From Cylicocyclus nassatus (Eukaryota; Nematoda; Chromadorea; Rhabditida; Strongylidae): DNA of 64,000 nucleotides. Below, in pieces: positions 50,033 through 61,379 of the stretch. The stretch covers positions 21,615,676 through 21,679,675 of the forward strand of contig CATQJL010000316.1 of NCBI GenBank assembly GCA_958299035.1. Direction: 5' to 3'. Below the pieces are notes generated by a model. It saw only the letters and a list, made by a program, of their open reading frames with translations. It had not been told where the DNA came from and made no database searches. Both the position numbers and the translations under genes were made by a program. The first letter of the stretch is position 1. Every line of letters starts with the position of its first letter.

Positions 50033-50981
50033 TTAGGTTGTCCGGAAATTAATGCAGGTTTTGATTTCCAACCGCAATAAGTCATACATTTTTTATTTTT
50101 GAATAGGTCGCAAGGTACTGTTCGATAGAGCAAAGCAACCTTGACAAGATGGCTGTCTTGCTTTAGCAACAGCTCTGATCCACCATGAGTGTCGAGCCAA
50201 AAACTAAAAAGATTCAACTGCTTGAAAAATTGAAAAAAATCGTAACTCAGTTCGTAAAAATCCTACAAAAATTCTAACTTGCTCACGTAAACACAATCCA
50301 CATAAGGCATCTATATACGCCGTTGTCGTATTTTTTTCTCTATTAGAAATCGAGAAAACCGAATTTTTCGAGCATTTACCAAAGTGGTGTTGTGCTGTTC
50401 CCACGTATGTAGTTGTATACTACTAACCTTTAGAAGTCAAACGCAAATTTCCAGCTCTCTACAAGCTTTAGTTTTCGAGAAATATCGGATATAGTCTTCC
50501 CTAATAATGTGATCCAAGCTAAAATTCAAATTTCTCGCGAACTAAAGCTTGTAGAGAGCTGAAAATTTACGTTTGTACTTCTAAAGGTTTGTAGTATACA
50601 ACTACTTATGTGGGAACAGCACAACACCACTTTGGTAAATGCTCGAAAAATTCGGTTTTCTCGATTTCTAATAGAGAAAAAAATACGACAACGGCGTATA
50701 TAGATGCCTTATGTGGATTGTGTTTACGTGAGCAAGTTAGAATTTTTGTAGGATTTTTACGAACTGAGTTACGATTTTTTTCAATTTTTCAAGCAGTTGA
50801 ATCTTTTTAGTTTTTGGCTCGACACTCATGGTGGATTAGAGCTGTTGCTAAATCAAGGCAGCCATCTTGTAGAGCTTGCTTTGCTCTATCGAACAGTACC
50901 TTGCGACCTATTCAAAAATGAGAAATGTGTGATTTATTGCGGTTGGAAATCAAAACCTGCATTAATTTCCGGACAACCTAA
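50033..50981. mobile_element. Near-perfect palindromic mariner-type MITE, 949 bp
   Basis: The ends TTAGGTTGTCCGGAAATTAA are inverted and flanked by TA. The arms, about 400 bp each, are almost identical, so the same small frames (about 66-72 codons) appear once on each strand. The centre lies near 50490-50510. No transposase. Of the mariner-type copies here this one has the least arm divergence. Confidence 0.92.
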
Positions 50982-51222
50982 TAGATATGATGAAATCGAA
51001 AGGTTATAAATTCTAATGATTATCCAGCACTCGTTAGAGACTCACATTTAGAACATAGCCGCTAGAAATGTTAAAAAACACTGCATCGGATACTGCGCGA
51101 AGACTTGTTTATCTTAACTTACGGCATTTATTGGTGAGCTTAAAAATTTGGCAAAACTTTTGCACTAACCCAATTCTATACCAGATTTCTTGCCATTTCG
51201 TTATCTGTGCGCAGTAAACGTC
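50982..51222. other. Short spacer, ends in the CGTC target duplication
   Basis: No gene. Bases 51219-51222 (CGTC) are repeated at 55802-55805, bracketing the LTR retrotransposon. Confidence 0.5.
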
Positions 51223-51440
51223 TGTCAGGTCTAAAGGTTAGCTAGTCCCTTAGCCTGGTGTGTAGCGGGTTTACATAAGCTTACTCTAATATTTATTATA
51301 CATAGTTATATACAAAAGGGGAAGGGGAAAGGGGAAGAGGGCACCGGCACCTGCCGGCGGGCGGAGATCACTGCCAGAGGTTGGCTGTCTTCGGCCAACC
51401 TCCTTCTCGAACAGCTGTTGTAGCTAGCTGCGTCCCGACA
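51223..51440 (-). repeat. 3' LTR of the retrotransposon
   Basis: Shares GGTTAGCTAGTCCCTTAGCC, ACATAAGCTTACTCTAATAT, GGGGAAGGGGAAAGGGG and GCTAGCTGCGTCCCGACA with the other LTR. The 5' LTR lacks about 12 bp (ACCTGCCGGCGG region) present here. Confidence 0.88.
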
Positions 51441-51499
51441 TCTCCATTCCTTCAGAAAGCTCGTCCTCGAGCTTGTGACATAGTTGGGATTTCGACTGT

Positions 51500-52535
51500 T
51501 GTAGTTGGCATTGGCGTGGTTGATGTTCTTCCGGGTAACGTGCGTTGGAATATGCACGTAATATACGGCGTGAACAGTTGATATATGGCATAGGTAATTA
51601 GTGTAGAGTGGGAATAGTTGTTCTTCCGAGAAACGTGCGCTGTTGAAGTAAGCACGTGATATACGGCGAGAACATACAGTTGAATTAGTGATATATTAAA
51701 ATACATAAGAATGTAAGTATATGGATCCGGTGGACTACGAGCAGACACGGCCTTCACCTAGAATATCCCATGGCTTTGGGTAAGATCGTCCTCGAGCTTG
51801 GAGGTAGCTGAGGAGCGGAGGAGGACTGCGGAGAGATGCAGTTGACGTGAATGGGGTTCCCGACATGATGTTGGGAAGGACTTGGAGTGGAGTTGTAGGA
51901 AATGGAGATGGACCGATTGATATTGGGACATGATAGAAATGGAGTTGATCAAAGGGGCAAATGATTCAACATTTGGGGTGAAGTTTTACAGCATGTAGAA
52001 AAATTGTACTATGAAATTACTGAACAACGAAGTAGAAGGTATAAAACTGGTTAACAGCAAATTATTTCAAGGTGATAATAGTGATAAGCCAGTGAAATTC
52101 ATGATATACGTAGAAAATGTAGAAAATTTCAACAATAATCTTTAGGCAATAAAACTTAACTCAGTAGTAATTTTACAAAGTTACAAAATTTCGTTCACAG
52201 TAACATTTTCTGTGAGAGTAATTGCATGTAAAAACAGGGGCATAACGAGTTCAAATGTTGAATAGGGCACTGCACACTTTTTTTTCAACATAAGGGCAGA
52301 ATTTTGTTTGTTTTAGAAAGTTTTTTTTTGAGCTGCTTAGTGCAAATAGTTTCTTTGAATTGCCTGTTCAAAGAAAATTATGAAATTGTACGGACGCGGC
52401 GGTGCGGCGGAAAAAAAAGGGGAACAAACTAACCTAAGAGAATAAATAACTATTCATTGCAAAATCGAGTGTATACAAAAATTTAGCGAATAGTTATTCG
52501 TTCTCTCCATCGAGATTAAAGTGTATATCTATGCT
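51500..52535. other. Retrotransposon 3' internal region, noncoding
   Basis: Contains an internal direct repeat: about 51521-51590 and 51619-51692 share GTTCTTCCG, AACGTGCG, GATATACGGCG and AGTTGA. Two TCCTCGAGCTTG words sit at 51462 and 51788. No protein domain recognised. Confidence 0.45.
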
Positions 52536-52719
52536 CTAAAAGGTTGTTTGAGCTGCAGACGGTGAGATCGTTGAACGGTTTCTGTTGGTTAAACATTTTC
52601 TGGAATTTCCGTTGGCATAGGTGATATAGTGAGTTTTTTTGGGGGGGGGGGGGGAAACTCTAGCCAGTGTTGAACTATGAGAATAGATCTTGAGTCTATT
52701 CATATGGACACAGTGAGTG
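52536..52719 (-). pseudogene. End of gypsy-type polyprotein (VHMNRLK region)
   Basis: The minus-strand frame contains CVHMNRLKIYS, the conserved VHVNRLKPY-like motif after the integrase C-terminal domain in Ty3/gypsy polyproteins, followed by a proline-rich end. It is separated from the rest of the integrase by the insertion at 52723-53627. Confidence 0.7.
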
Positions 52720-52722
52720 TTA

Positions 52723-53627
52723 GGCTTGAGATATACCTGACGATAGTGGTATAGCGGGTGTTGGCGAATCGCTGATGTCTGCGCTGCCTTTAGCTGCTCG
52801 TGGCTGCTGCGCTGGGTACGCTTTGGGTGCAAGAACGAGTAGCTTTACCCATTACTACGCTTAGCTTAGCCCATTAGGAAAGTAAGTTTTGAGAACTATC
52901 AAATCTGAAGAATATGATTACATGTTCCAAAAAAATCATCCTGTTCTCCATCAACAAATCTTTTTAAGAAGCATACAGTTGCAAACCAAATGTTGCACTA
53001 GTACTGAGAAAATAATCTTTACCATTATTTAAGCCGTGTCGCAATAGAATCTTGATTTGTGCTTGAGGCAAAAACCGAACGACCTAGGTCATAGCTGCCA
53101 TTAATGTATTGAGGTGTACTGGTAACATCCCACTAAATCGTAAATTTTCTAATTTTTTGTTAATCCAATTTGATTCTTCGCAAAAGTTTTGTGCGGTTTT
53201 CATATTTATTTGTTAGTTCACTTTGTCAATTCTCTGTTAATTTTCCTATCGAAGCATTTGCGTTTTGGCCTTGCAAATTTGTCACAGTTCAGTAACGCAA
53301 CAAGCGCTCTAAAAATCCTTCAGAAGTTCAAAAGGATGTTAAAAACGGGCAAATCCGAGCAAAATCAGCGCTAGTAGCGTGAAGCAGCTGAGAGAAGCTC
53401 ACCAAAAGTGAGCTTCATATCGCGTAGCAGCGAGGAGCAGCTACGAGCAGCAAGCAGCAGCGCAGAGCAGCGCAGCATCGCCAGCTATAGCGGGTCTGTA
53501 TCGTGTTCGCTGCAGCAGCCAGAAGCAGCAGCGTTGCGTGGCGTCAATCGATACGCATAAAAGGCGTTGCTGCTAGCAGCGTCTTATCGTCAGCTATAGC
53601 GACCCATCGTCAAGTATATCTCAAGCC
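52723..53627. mobile_element. MITE with TTA target duplication inside the retrotransposon
   Basis: The ends GGCTTGAGATATACCTGACG and GATATATCTCAAGCC (with CGTCAAGTA) are inverted; TTA flanks both sides (52720-52722 and 53628-53630). The subterminal regions share GCTATAGCG words. A 3-bp TTA duplication and G-rich tip suit PIF/Harbinger (Tourist-like) elements. The right part is rich in AGCAGC repeats (53425-53480). It splits the polyprotein frame; the flanking halves read in the same frame across the site. Confidence 0.8.
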
Positions 53628-53689
53628 TTAGTAGGTCCAATCAGACTAGAGATAGTGACATTGAGACGACTGACTTGCATAACAATAAA

Positions 53690-54400
53690 AAGGTCTTTCG
53701 ACTGGTTGTAAATTTTGGACTGTATCGTCTCTTAGTAAAACTAAATCTCCAGTGGAAATATCTTTAAAACACACTTTGTGATGGGAATCGTAACCTGATT
53801 TGTGGTAGCTGACTCGCTAGCGATCTGGTTGCCATCTTCCATGATTGTTGTTTGTAGTGCAGTGGTCAATTGAAAGTAACTATCGGTTGCGTAGGAGATC
53901 CTCGACGGTAACTGATGGACTATGTCGCACCAGGTTATCGGATACGACCGTACGCAACGAACTACGGGCTATATCCTGTGGTAACATGGATACTAGTGTT
54001 GTGGCGAAGAAGATCGGCTGCAGAAAACCAGAGCATAGCTCTTTGGCTTCTGGACAGTGAGCCATTAGACAGCCTGTAATCACTTTAACCATCCTTTCGA
54101 CTTGCCCATTCGCTTTGTGGTTGTAACTAGTGGTGAACATGTTGGAAATGCCAAGTGCTCGGTTCATTTTCGCAAACAATTCACTAGTGTAATTATTATA
54201 GAACCGCTGTCGAACACTAGTCCATAAGGAAAGCCGTGTTTACCTATGACACCGTTTACCATAGCTTTGACAACAAGATCTGCTGCCTGTTCAGGAATTG
54301 CGGTACAGGTAGCGAGTTTGCTAAACGCACAGACGGTAGTAGAAATAAATCGACTGCCGTTGATACACGTTGGTAAAGGACCATGTCTTGCATTACAATG
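53690..54400 (-). pseudogene. Broken integrase of the LTR retrotransposon
   Basis: Minus-strand fragments, in order: SRFISTTVCAFSKLATCTAI and AADLVVKAMVNGVIGKHGFP (catalytic core), FDSGS (second aspartate region), FTTSYNHKANGQVERM (region of the catalytic glutamate) and GDLVLLRDD (C-terminal domain). These follow the retroviral-type DDE integrase core. They lie in different frames with stops and frameshifts between them, so no functional product is expected. Confidence 0.85.
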
Positions 54401-55596
54401 AGAAAAATGTTTTGTTTGTTTCCAAAAGAAAAGTTTTTATTTTCCAGCCAAAACCTTGATTTTGCTGACTAAACCTCATCGCGATGTAGGACATCAATCT
54501 GATTGAGCTTGCCGATGAATAAGATGCTGATCACGGCTGTCGCTGTTGATGCACAACTTCTCGGCATCGGAAGACATCTAGATGAGCCGTAAATCAATTG
54601 TATGTAAAGTTCATCCGAATATTTAACAGGCGCATATCGATATTTGTCACAGCCCTAAGGTCAGCAGTTGCTAGTTTCTACAATTGTCACTAGATTTATC
54701 GCTATTTTGAACGCGCGCAGACAGTTGCTGGAACGATTTGCATAAAGGATTTGGAGCTCAGACCATGTGTAATAGCCAGGTATGCGATACGTTGGCAAAT
54801 ACTATATTTCCTGACGAATTGTAGTGCCGATTTTGACTGTAGTTACGAACGAGCAAGTCCATGTCCAAGAATAAAAGTAAAATGCGTTTATACTCTAAAA
54901 AGCGTTGCAAGAGATTCGCAATACTCTAAAAATTACGGAAATATGTGAAAACATCCTAAAGAAAAACGTGAATTAGTGCAAAAGTTCAAATATACGAGAA
55001 AACCGCAGAGGAAGGAATTTTCCTTGCTAGAATTCAGTTCTGCAAAGGGATTCTGAAGATACACAAATCTGGCTTAGTTACAACTACGCGGAAATGTTCG
55101 AAAATTTGCATTTTTTCAGTTACTTACATATATTTGCTAAATGTTAATTTTGCGCTTCATGGTAAGATATATAGGGCTAAATGATGCATCATTACTCAAA
55201 AAAATTGGGGACAAATGGGACTGCTCGCTGGACTACGGTAGAATGTATCTATGAAATAATTCAGTCAAAAATCATTGGTATATTCGGTGATATGGTAACT
55301 TCAAGATTAACTCAATCAAAGACCATCACCACATTTGTGAATGCAGTTTTTCTTTCGGTACCTTTTTTTCTGCAATATTAGTTTTCCTTCAAGAAAAGGA
55401 AGGAAAATTTTTATAATCACAGCACACTATTAGTCATCATTATTATCAGATAAATAAAACACTCACACATTCGTTCGCTTGACTTGGGTGGAAGTTGTTG
55501 TCGAGGTTGTCGAGGGGTGGGAAATTCTTTTTTTTTAGAAGCAGAAATTTTGACTAAAGTTCAAAATAAATAAAAAATATCTTTCCGGGACTTCCA
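54401..55596 (-). other. Decayed 5' internal region of the retrotransposon
   Basis: Expected to carry gag and the first part of pol, but no reverse transcriptase (YVDD-type), RNase H, protease or zinc-knuckle motif is visible on the minus strand. Probably deleted and heavily mutated. Confidence 0.45.
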
Positions 55597-55801
55597 TGTA
55601 AAAGGGTTAGCTAGTCCCTTAGCCTGATGTGTAGCGGGTTTACATAAGCTTACTCTAATATTTATTATACATAGTTATATACAAAAGGGGAAGGGGAAAG
55701 GGGAAGAGGGCACCGGCGCGGGCGGAGGTCACTGCCAAAGGTTCGCTGTCTTCGGCCAACCTCCTTCCCGAACAGCTGTTGTAGCTAGCTGCGTCCCGAC
55801 A
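55597..55801 (-). repeat. 5' LTR of the retrotransposon
   Basis: Read on the minus strand it begins TGTCGGGACGCAGC and ends TTTTACA, immediately followed by the primer-binding site (complement of 55596-55585). Divergence from the 3' LTR is modest (a few substitutions and small indels). Confidence 0.88.
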
Positions 55802-55805
55802 CGTC

Positions 55806-57274
55806 AGTTGTTTATCATTACGTGAAAAAGATGGTTTTTGAAGAGCGTGCTTTAAGCAAGACTATCGGATAAAACTTGTTGTAGCGGGGGTCGAAGATAT
55901 TCAAGGATGCATACAACTTACCAACCAGGTTTATTTATGGTATCTCTTTGCCTTCTTCTTCAACAACTTCCACTTGTGATTTGCCACTTTCATGCTGTGC
56001 TCTGATAAGATCTTTTTGGTACTTCCCCGTTATCTGGACCTATTTTTCCAAAATTTCTCATCAAATACGTGCTTCTTCAGCCTAGAAATTTTTTCTCATA
56101 GAACTTGTGAGGACTGTCTTTCTTGCCACGTCTCAATATAAAAATTACACGTTTTGGGCCATTTTGACATGTTGTTTCGAAATCATTTCCGATGAGGTAC
56201 GTGCTCAGGGCAAAACTCTTTTAATGCTTATTAAATCATCTTGATAACCTTCAGCAATGATTTTTCCGCCATGCGAATTCAGCGGGGAAAGAATACAAAT
56301 AATGGCTTAAAGTACTTGACTGCCGATTGTTTCGTCGTTTGATGATAGAACAATGGTGCACTTCTCTGTTTTGGAATAACCTAATGTGTTTAACAAGCAC
56401 AGGATGTTATTTCCATAATTTCAAAGCTCATTCATGAAACTTTATTTGAAAATCGGATCATTATTGAATAAAAACAGATTGAACTCAAATTGGTAAGTAA
56501 GCTAAACAAATTATTGGTGAAACCTGTTCAACCTGTAGATGATACGTCATTTTTTGACATGTGGCAGGAGGTTGAGTTTCCATTCTGTAAAGTTTTTACC
56601 AAATTCGGTGCAAGGGAAAAAGCAATATCCTTTTTTGAAAAAATGGGTTCGGATCATGGAGAAGCACCTCTTTCTAGAACGCTTTTCTAAGGGAGATATT
56701 GACAAATTCTTTCCAAGCGAAAATAGATGAAACGGTGTCAAATAAAACCATTTTTGTTAGTTTTTTACCTAGTCTAAACTATATGGGAATTCATAGATTC
56801 TTAGAAGCCAAACAGGGGAACTGTATGTCGCTCAACTCGACAACGACCTTTTCAGGCAACAACTTACTTGAAATACAGGGTGTCCCAAAAATGTGCCTTT
56901 TGATTGTTTTCTCTGTTTTCTGTGCATGAAGTCTTTCGAAGCTTTAGGTACTGTCGCGAATTAGGGTCCCCAGCTCCAGATATCAGTGGTAAAGAGTTAT
57001 CCTGTACCGACGACAGGAGCTAAGGACGTCCGAGAGATGAGCTGCCGACACGTGAGGAAAAGTAGCGTGCTTGCTTGCCATGCTTTGATGGCCTGCTATG
57101 AGCACTCATACAACAAGCTAGTTAGAGGTCCTGAGCTATCAAGCTACCATAATTTCCATGCCGGCTACTTCAAGCTGCGGCTAACAGTGCTGACAGTTGC
57201 GTTGTTATCGTAGGCAAGTTGCACTGCCTACGACCGTGCCGCGCCTTCTTGCTGATGGAATCCTACTGGACGTT
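55806..57274. other. 1.5-kb gap with no recognised gene
   Basis: Three overlapping frames at 56490-56741 have no known domain. CAGGGTGTCCCAAAAATGTG at 56876-56895 resembles a DNA-transposon tip but has no partner nearby. Confidence 0.4.
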
Positions 57275-57663
57275 AAAGGCAGCGGCTCGGCAGATTCTCG
57301 ACTTGAACTTTTTTGCTTACCTGGGATAATTCGAGGCGCTGATTCCGAAAATCTATCTTAAAGAGCGCTAAAATGGCTAAAACCACCATTTTTCGAGGCC
57401 TCCCATTTGAATTTGGACGAGTGGAGCACGTCCCGCCATGGTTAGAGAGGCAAAATCAATGCGCAGTTATAACATTGCGGCATGATCGCAAGCTCGTCCG
57501 CGCGTATTAGAATGGCTTGCGCGTAACGGGTTTAGGGGCAGTTTTTTAGGCAAGACCAGCATGCTGTGCGCTTGGACCTGCTCTATTCTTATGTTTGAGG
57601 TGCAAGCAACCTTCCATGTTAAAATTTCGGGATGCTCGGTTTTGGCGAGCTGCTGCCTTTAAG
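57275..57663. mobile_element. Short GGCAGCGGCTCGGCAG-ended element
   Basis: Left end TTAAAGGCAGCGGCTCGGCA; right end GCGAGCTGCTGCCTTTAA, inverted. Same end type as 23559-24300 and 45751-47528 but a different interior. Confidence 0.75.
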
Positions 57664-57837
57664 TTGACTAAGAACACATTCAGCATACATGTATTACTGA
57701 GAATAAGGCCTAAGCCCGTAGCCCAACACTACAGTCCCTACACTACTATCCAAAATTGCCCACCATTAATCCACAGCTTGAAACCAACACAAACAACTCA
57801 ATACAAGGGACTGAGAACACGCCGGCTAACGATGTTA

Positions 57838-58857
57838 CCAGGGCCGGTAGTAATCCCCCCGACCTGGCGACAGGTCTCGTCGGCAGGTCGCTGGCACCTT
57901 TTCCGTGAGGTGGCCAAAAAGTGAGACCCAAAATTTAGGCCGTCCCAGGCCTTATTCCATAAAATTTTCCCGCTAAAGATGCCGCCTCGACTCTGTAGAA
58001 AACTCCATAAAAGTCTGCGGTTCCAGAACTTCTCCTTTAGTAAGATATCTGGAAGCGCAGGAGGAGCTGCCGGCAACTTCGCGATGTCAGTTGCCGGCAA
58101 CCTGCCGGCAGCTCGTCGAAATCCGCGAGATGGCAGCTGCCGGCAGGTCAGAGACCACGGGAAATAGCGTGCTCTTTTGGAGAGGGAGCTGCCGGCATCT
58201 CGACGTGCCCCTACCACGTCGAGGTGGTGGCACCTTTGCCGACGGCGTCTGCGAGTTTGCGATTTGCGGCGATATCACACAATTTACGTCAGGCGAAAAA
58301 ACCAAAAATTCTACTTTTCACCAAAAAACTATCATTTTTCTCATTATATGAGTTTTTCTTTTTTTAAACAACGATTTTCTTAACGGGAAAAAATCCAGTA
58401 ATGCCTTAAAATCATAAAGAACACCATCTTTTCTGGCAATCCCTTATAAATCTCGTTTGCACCGATTTCGCCCCTCTCTCGCTCATATCAATCAGCTGTT
58501 CTTTCAGGTCAAAGTCTCTCACGCGATGTATCGATCCCTCTTACAGGCAGCAATTTACCAGCTCGTTCCTCCTATTGCTGGTGCAAACGGCGATGGCTGA
58601 CCGAATGGTCGAGTGGTTGTGGTGGCACTTTAAGTTAACGCACATAGGTTCGGCCGCGGGCGAGGTAGCACTTTTGCGGCTGTCTGCGTCGTCAAAATTT
58701 AATGTGCAAAATGAATGCGTGCTATGGTTACATAAGATTATTAAAACCTATAATCACTCCGCGAGCTGCCGGCGGAGTTGGCATCTTTCCGCGATGTGTG
58801 CCAACTTGCCGGCATCTATGATGCCACCAGGTAGGGTAGATTACTACCGGTCCAGGG
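57838..58857. mobile_element. Element with CCAGGGCCGGTAGTAATC ends, about 1.0 kb
   Basis: The left end CCAGGGCCGGTAGTAATC is inverted at the right (TTACTACCGGTCCAGG). The interior repeats GCTGCCGGCA words many times in both orientations (58060-58200 and 58760-58820), with GTGGCACCTTT- and GGCATCTTTCCGCG-like subterminal words. No transposase. Confidence 0.75.
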
Positions 58858-59936
58858 GCCGATAGAAGTCCAAGTCTTCAAACTATGCGCGGCAACCAAC
58901 GGCACGCTTACTACTAACTTCTCAGTAGAACCTTTTCTAGCATAACACACTAAGCATGTGTATTACTCACTAATACATACCTAAGCAAATTAATAGAGAC
59001 AAGGAAACACGGAGAGATCATCATAAATGGGCAGGTTCTGACCTTGGAAATTCGCCACTTAGCGCGCATGATGTGCAATACGTACATTTAGGACACAAAA
59101 TGACTGACAATAACTTATGATTAGAATGAGAAATTGATAATTTTTTTACTTTTGCGCTGATGAGTACAGCATAAGCTCATCATGAGGGTGATGTCCTAGT
59201 GGACGCGGGTAAGATTTGTATCTATTGTCTTAACGTCCTATGATGAGGCCAGTTAGTTGTTCAGTAATTTCTACTTTCCTCTGAAAATACGAGATAACCC
59301 GTCATACCATCCTGCAGTGTAAGGAACAACGGTGGTACGGTTGACTCGAATCACTGCATTCTCCTCATCGCTTCACTTTTGCGATGAGGAGAATGCAGTG
59401 ACTCGAGTCAAGCTTTGGAAACAATAGGCTCTTATAAGAGAGCTGGCCCAGGATCCTGATTGTCCGCTAGCTTGGATATGATTGTGAAAAGGATAAAGAA
59501 AGAGAGGGAGGGAGAAAGAGGGGTTAGCGGCGATGTGGGAGAAAAGAAGGAAAGGCCTAGACTTATAGGAAGTAATTTTAGCCTTAATTAATGTTAACCC
59601 GTTCTCTACATAATCTTCTACATAGTTGAGACCGAGTCGGCAATCATAATTTTTGGGTTAAGAATGTACATCTATGAGCCTTATGCCCGGACCGTCTCCT
59701 AAGAGGCCGAGTCCCATCCTCTTCACTGCGGGTGTTAAATTTAGAAAAGTTGAATAAGACAAATAAATATGCCACGTAATGAGTAGGACCACTAGAGCGA
59801 AAACTCGACAGCTTTTCTAACGTTAGAAAACGGTTTTGTATTCACAAAGACATCCAGGGGTTTCTGGTTCTTTCTTAATAGTTCAGATGTAATATTATTC
59901 AATGCTCATTGCAAGTATTTCAAAAACGAATTTTAG
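58858..59936. other. Gap with no recognised gene, one strong hairpin
   Basis: A hairpin at 59341-59411 has a 31-bp stem (GACTCGAATCACTGCATTCT...) with one mismatch and a 9-nt loop. No gene recognised. Confidence 0.5.
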
Positions 59937-60480
59937 TTCAGCAGCATCAAATCTCAACATTTTACAACTGTCCTTCACTATGTATATATGGTCAGTTCAA
60001 TAAAGCAAAGTGCACAAGTCAAGATTATCTTCAGAAATTTTTCAGGTCAAATATGCTCTGTGCAAATGTATCAGAGTTGCTTTCACAACGGTTTCATTGG
60101 ACCTGGTTAGTTTCGTAGCTAAACCACAACCACATTGAGATTGTGCAGGATATTTTTGACCACTGAAAGCTTGACAAAATAACTACCTACATCTTCTTCT
60201 CAGATCTTTGTTCAGCCATACTGGAGGAAGCTAACTTTATTTACTCTCCACAACCTGATTGGTAAAGTCAAAATATACTTTCTCAAAGAAATTTAGCATG
60301 TCGACAGCTCTGTGCTCAATGTCCACCAAACCAGTCCAGTTCATGCAAGATTTGCGCTGCATGCAGGGAACATGGAATAAGCGGTTCTCGAGGTTGGTCC
60401 CTTGGCAGCAATTTTATGCTTGCGAAAAGAAGTATCTTCCTGTTGTTTGCAGAATAAACAACACTACTGCAGAAGCTTCT
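59937..60480 (+). CDS. Candidate exons of a C-type-lectin/CUB-like secreted protein
   Basis: Three exons join in phase: 59937-60105, 60204-60261 and 60297-60480. Acceptors are ATTTTAG, TTCTCAG and ATTTAG; donors are CCTG/GTTAGT, GATTG/GTAAAG and TTCT/GTAAAA. Exon 1 contains VKIIFRNFSGQICSVQMY and ends HNGFIGP, vaguely CUB-like. Exon 3 contains LRCMQGTWNKR and FYACEKKYLPVVCRI, the C-x-x-G-x-W-N ... C ... P-x-V-C ending of C-type lectin domains. No start or signal peptide was found. The donor CCTG/GTTAGT of exon 1 matches the donors of the micro-exon array downstream, so both may belong to one gene. Lectin assignment is by cysteine and tryptophan spacing only. Confidence 0.4.
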
Positions 60481-60863
60481 GTAAAAAATTTTAACCAGAC
60501 CTAAGGAAATTTCAGTTCACCAAGGAGAACACTTACTTTAGCAAAAATCTCCATCCTGCTTCACCTCTTGGAGCACGAATATTTCGAAATTTCTAGGAAA
60601 AAGTCTTTCGCATTACATATTTAGTATAGCATTTGGTATAACGATTTGGTATTGCTATATTGATTCCGTAACGAGAAAGACATACTTTTGTTGGAAAATT
60701 GCCCTGACCTTTGGGACCTGGATGTAACAAGAGAAGTCTCATTCCTATTGTTCTTTACTTACCAGCATACGAATAACATCATAACAAAGTTTAAAGTCTT
60801 TCCGACATCCATTCTATTTCTCTGATTTTTAGGTTTTTCGGTCTCGCGTTCATTTTATTAAAA

Positions 60864-61306
60864 ACTAGCTGGCTTACCCGGCTCCGCCGTATGTTCCAAA
60901 TAAAAAATTCCATTTCTTAACCGATCCGGACCAAACTTGACACACATACACTTCGGGCCCCGGCGGGTGTCACAGTCCACTTTTCGCTATCGATCGATGT
61001 CGATTTTATCGATTTTTTGCAAAATTTGAGCTAGGGGGCTGGAATTTGGCAGGGGGGTGTAACCGAGCATGCTGATCACCCCCACGGGGGTGATCAGCAT
61101 GCTCGATTACCCCCCTGTGCCAACTCCCAGCCCCGTAGCTCAAATTTTACAAAAAATCGATAAAATCGATATCGATCGATGACGAAAAGTAGCCTATGAC
61201 ACCCGCCGGGGCCCAAAGTGTATGTGTGCCAAGTTTGGTCCCGATCGGTTCAGAAATGGAATTTTCTATTCGGAACATACGTACAGACAGACATACAGAC
61301 AGACAT

Positions 61307-61345
<39 letters not shown>

Positions 61346-61365
61346 TTCAGCTTTATATATAAGAT
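60864..61365. mobile_element. Second copy of the CAGA-tailed self-complementary element
   Basis: Starts ACTAGCTGGCTTACCCGGCT like 24938. Its halves are inverted around GATCACCCCCACGGGGGTGATC (61072-61093), and it ends in a long (CAGA)n run and CAGCTTTATATATAAGAT. It is shorter and more symmetric than the 24938 copy. It ends 14 bp before the next candidate exon. Confidence 0.85.
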
Positions 61366-61379
61366 TTTTCCCAATATAG

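Larger units (their letters stand above)
51223..55801 (-). mobile_element. Degenerate Ty3/gypsy-like LTR retrotransposon
   Basis: Direct repeats of about 205-218 bp bound it, each running TG...CA, with a 4-bp target duplication CGTC outside. Read on the minus strand, TGGAAGTCCCGG follows the 5' LTR directly, as a tRNA primer-binding site should, and purine-rich GAAGGAATGGAGA precedes the 3' LTR. Integrase remnants lie at 53690-54400 and 52536-52719. At 4.6 kb including a later 0.9-kb insertion it is too short for a full gag-pol, and I found no reverse transcriptase or protease, so it is deleted and inactive. Confidence 0.88.

Noticed and set aside
50204..50810. Identical 66-codon proteins on both strands
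   Set aside because: They are mirror images produced by the palindromic MITE, not a conserved gene pair.
55860..56370. Mariner transposase on the minus strand
   Set aside because: Lysine-rich translation suggested it, but no DD34D-type catalytic motif or paired terminal repeats were found.
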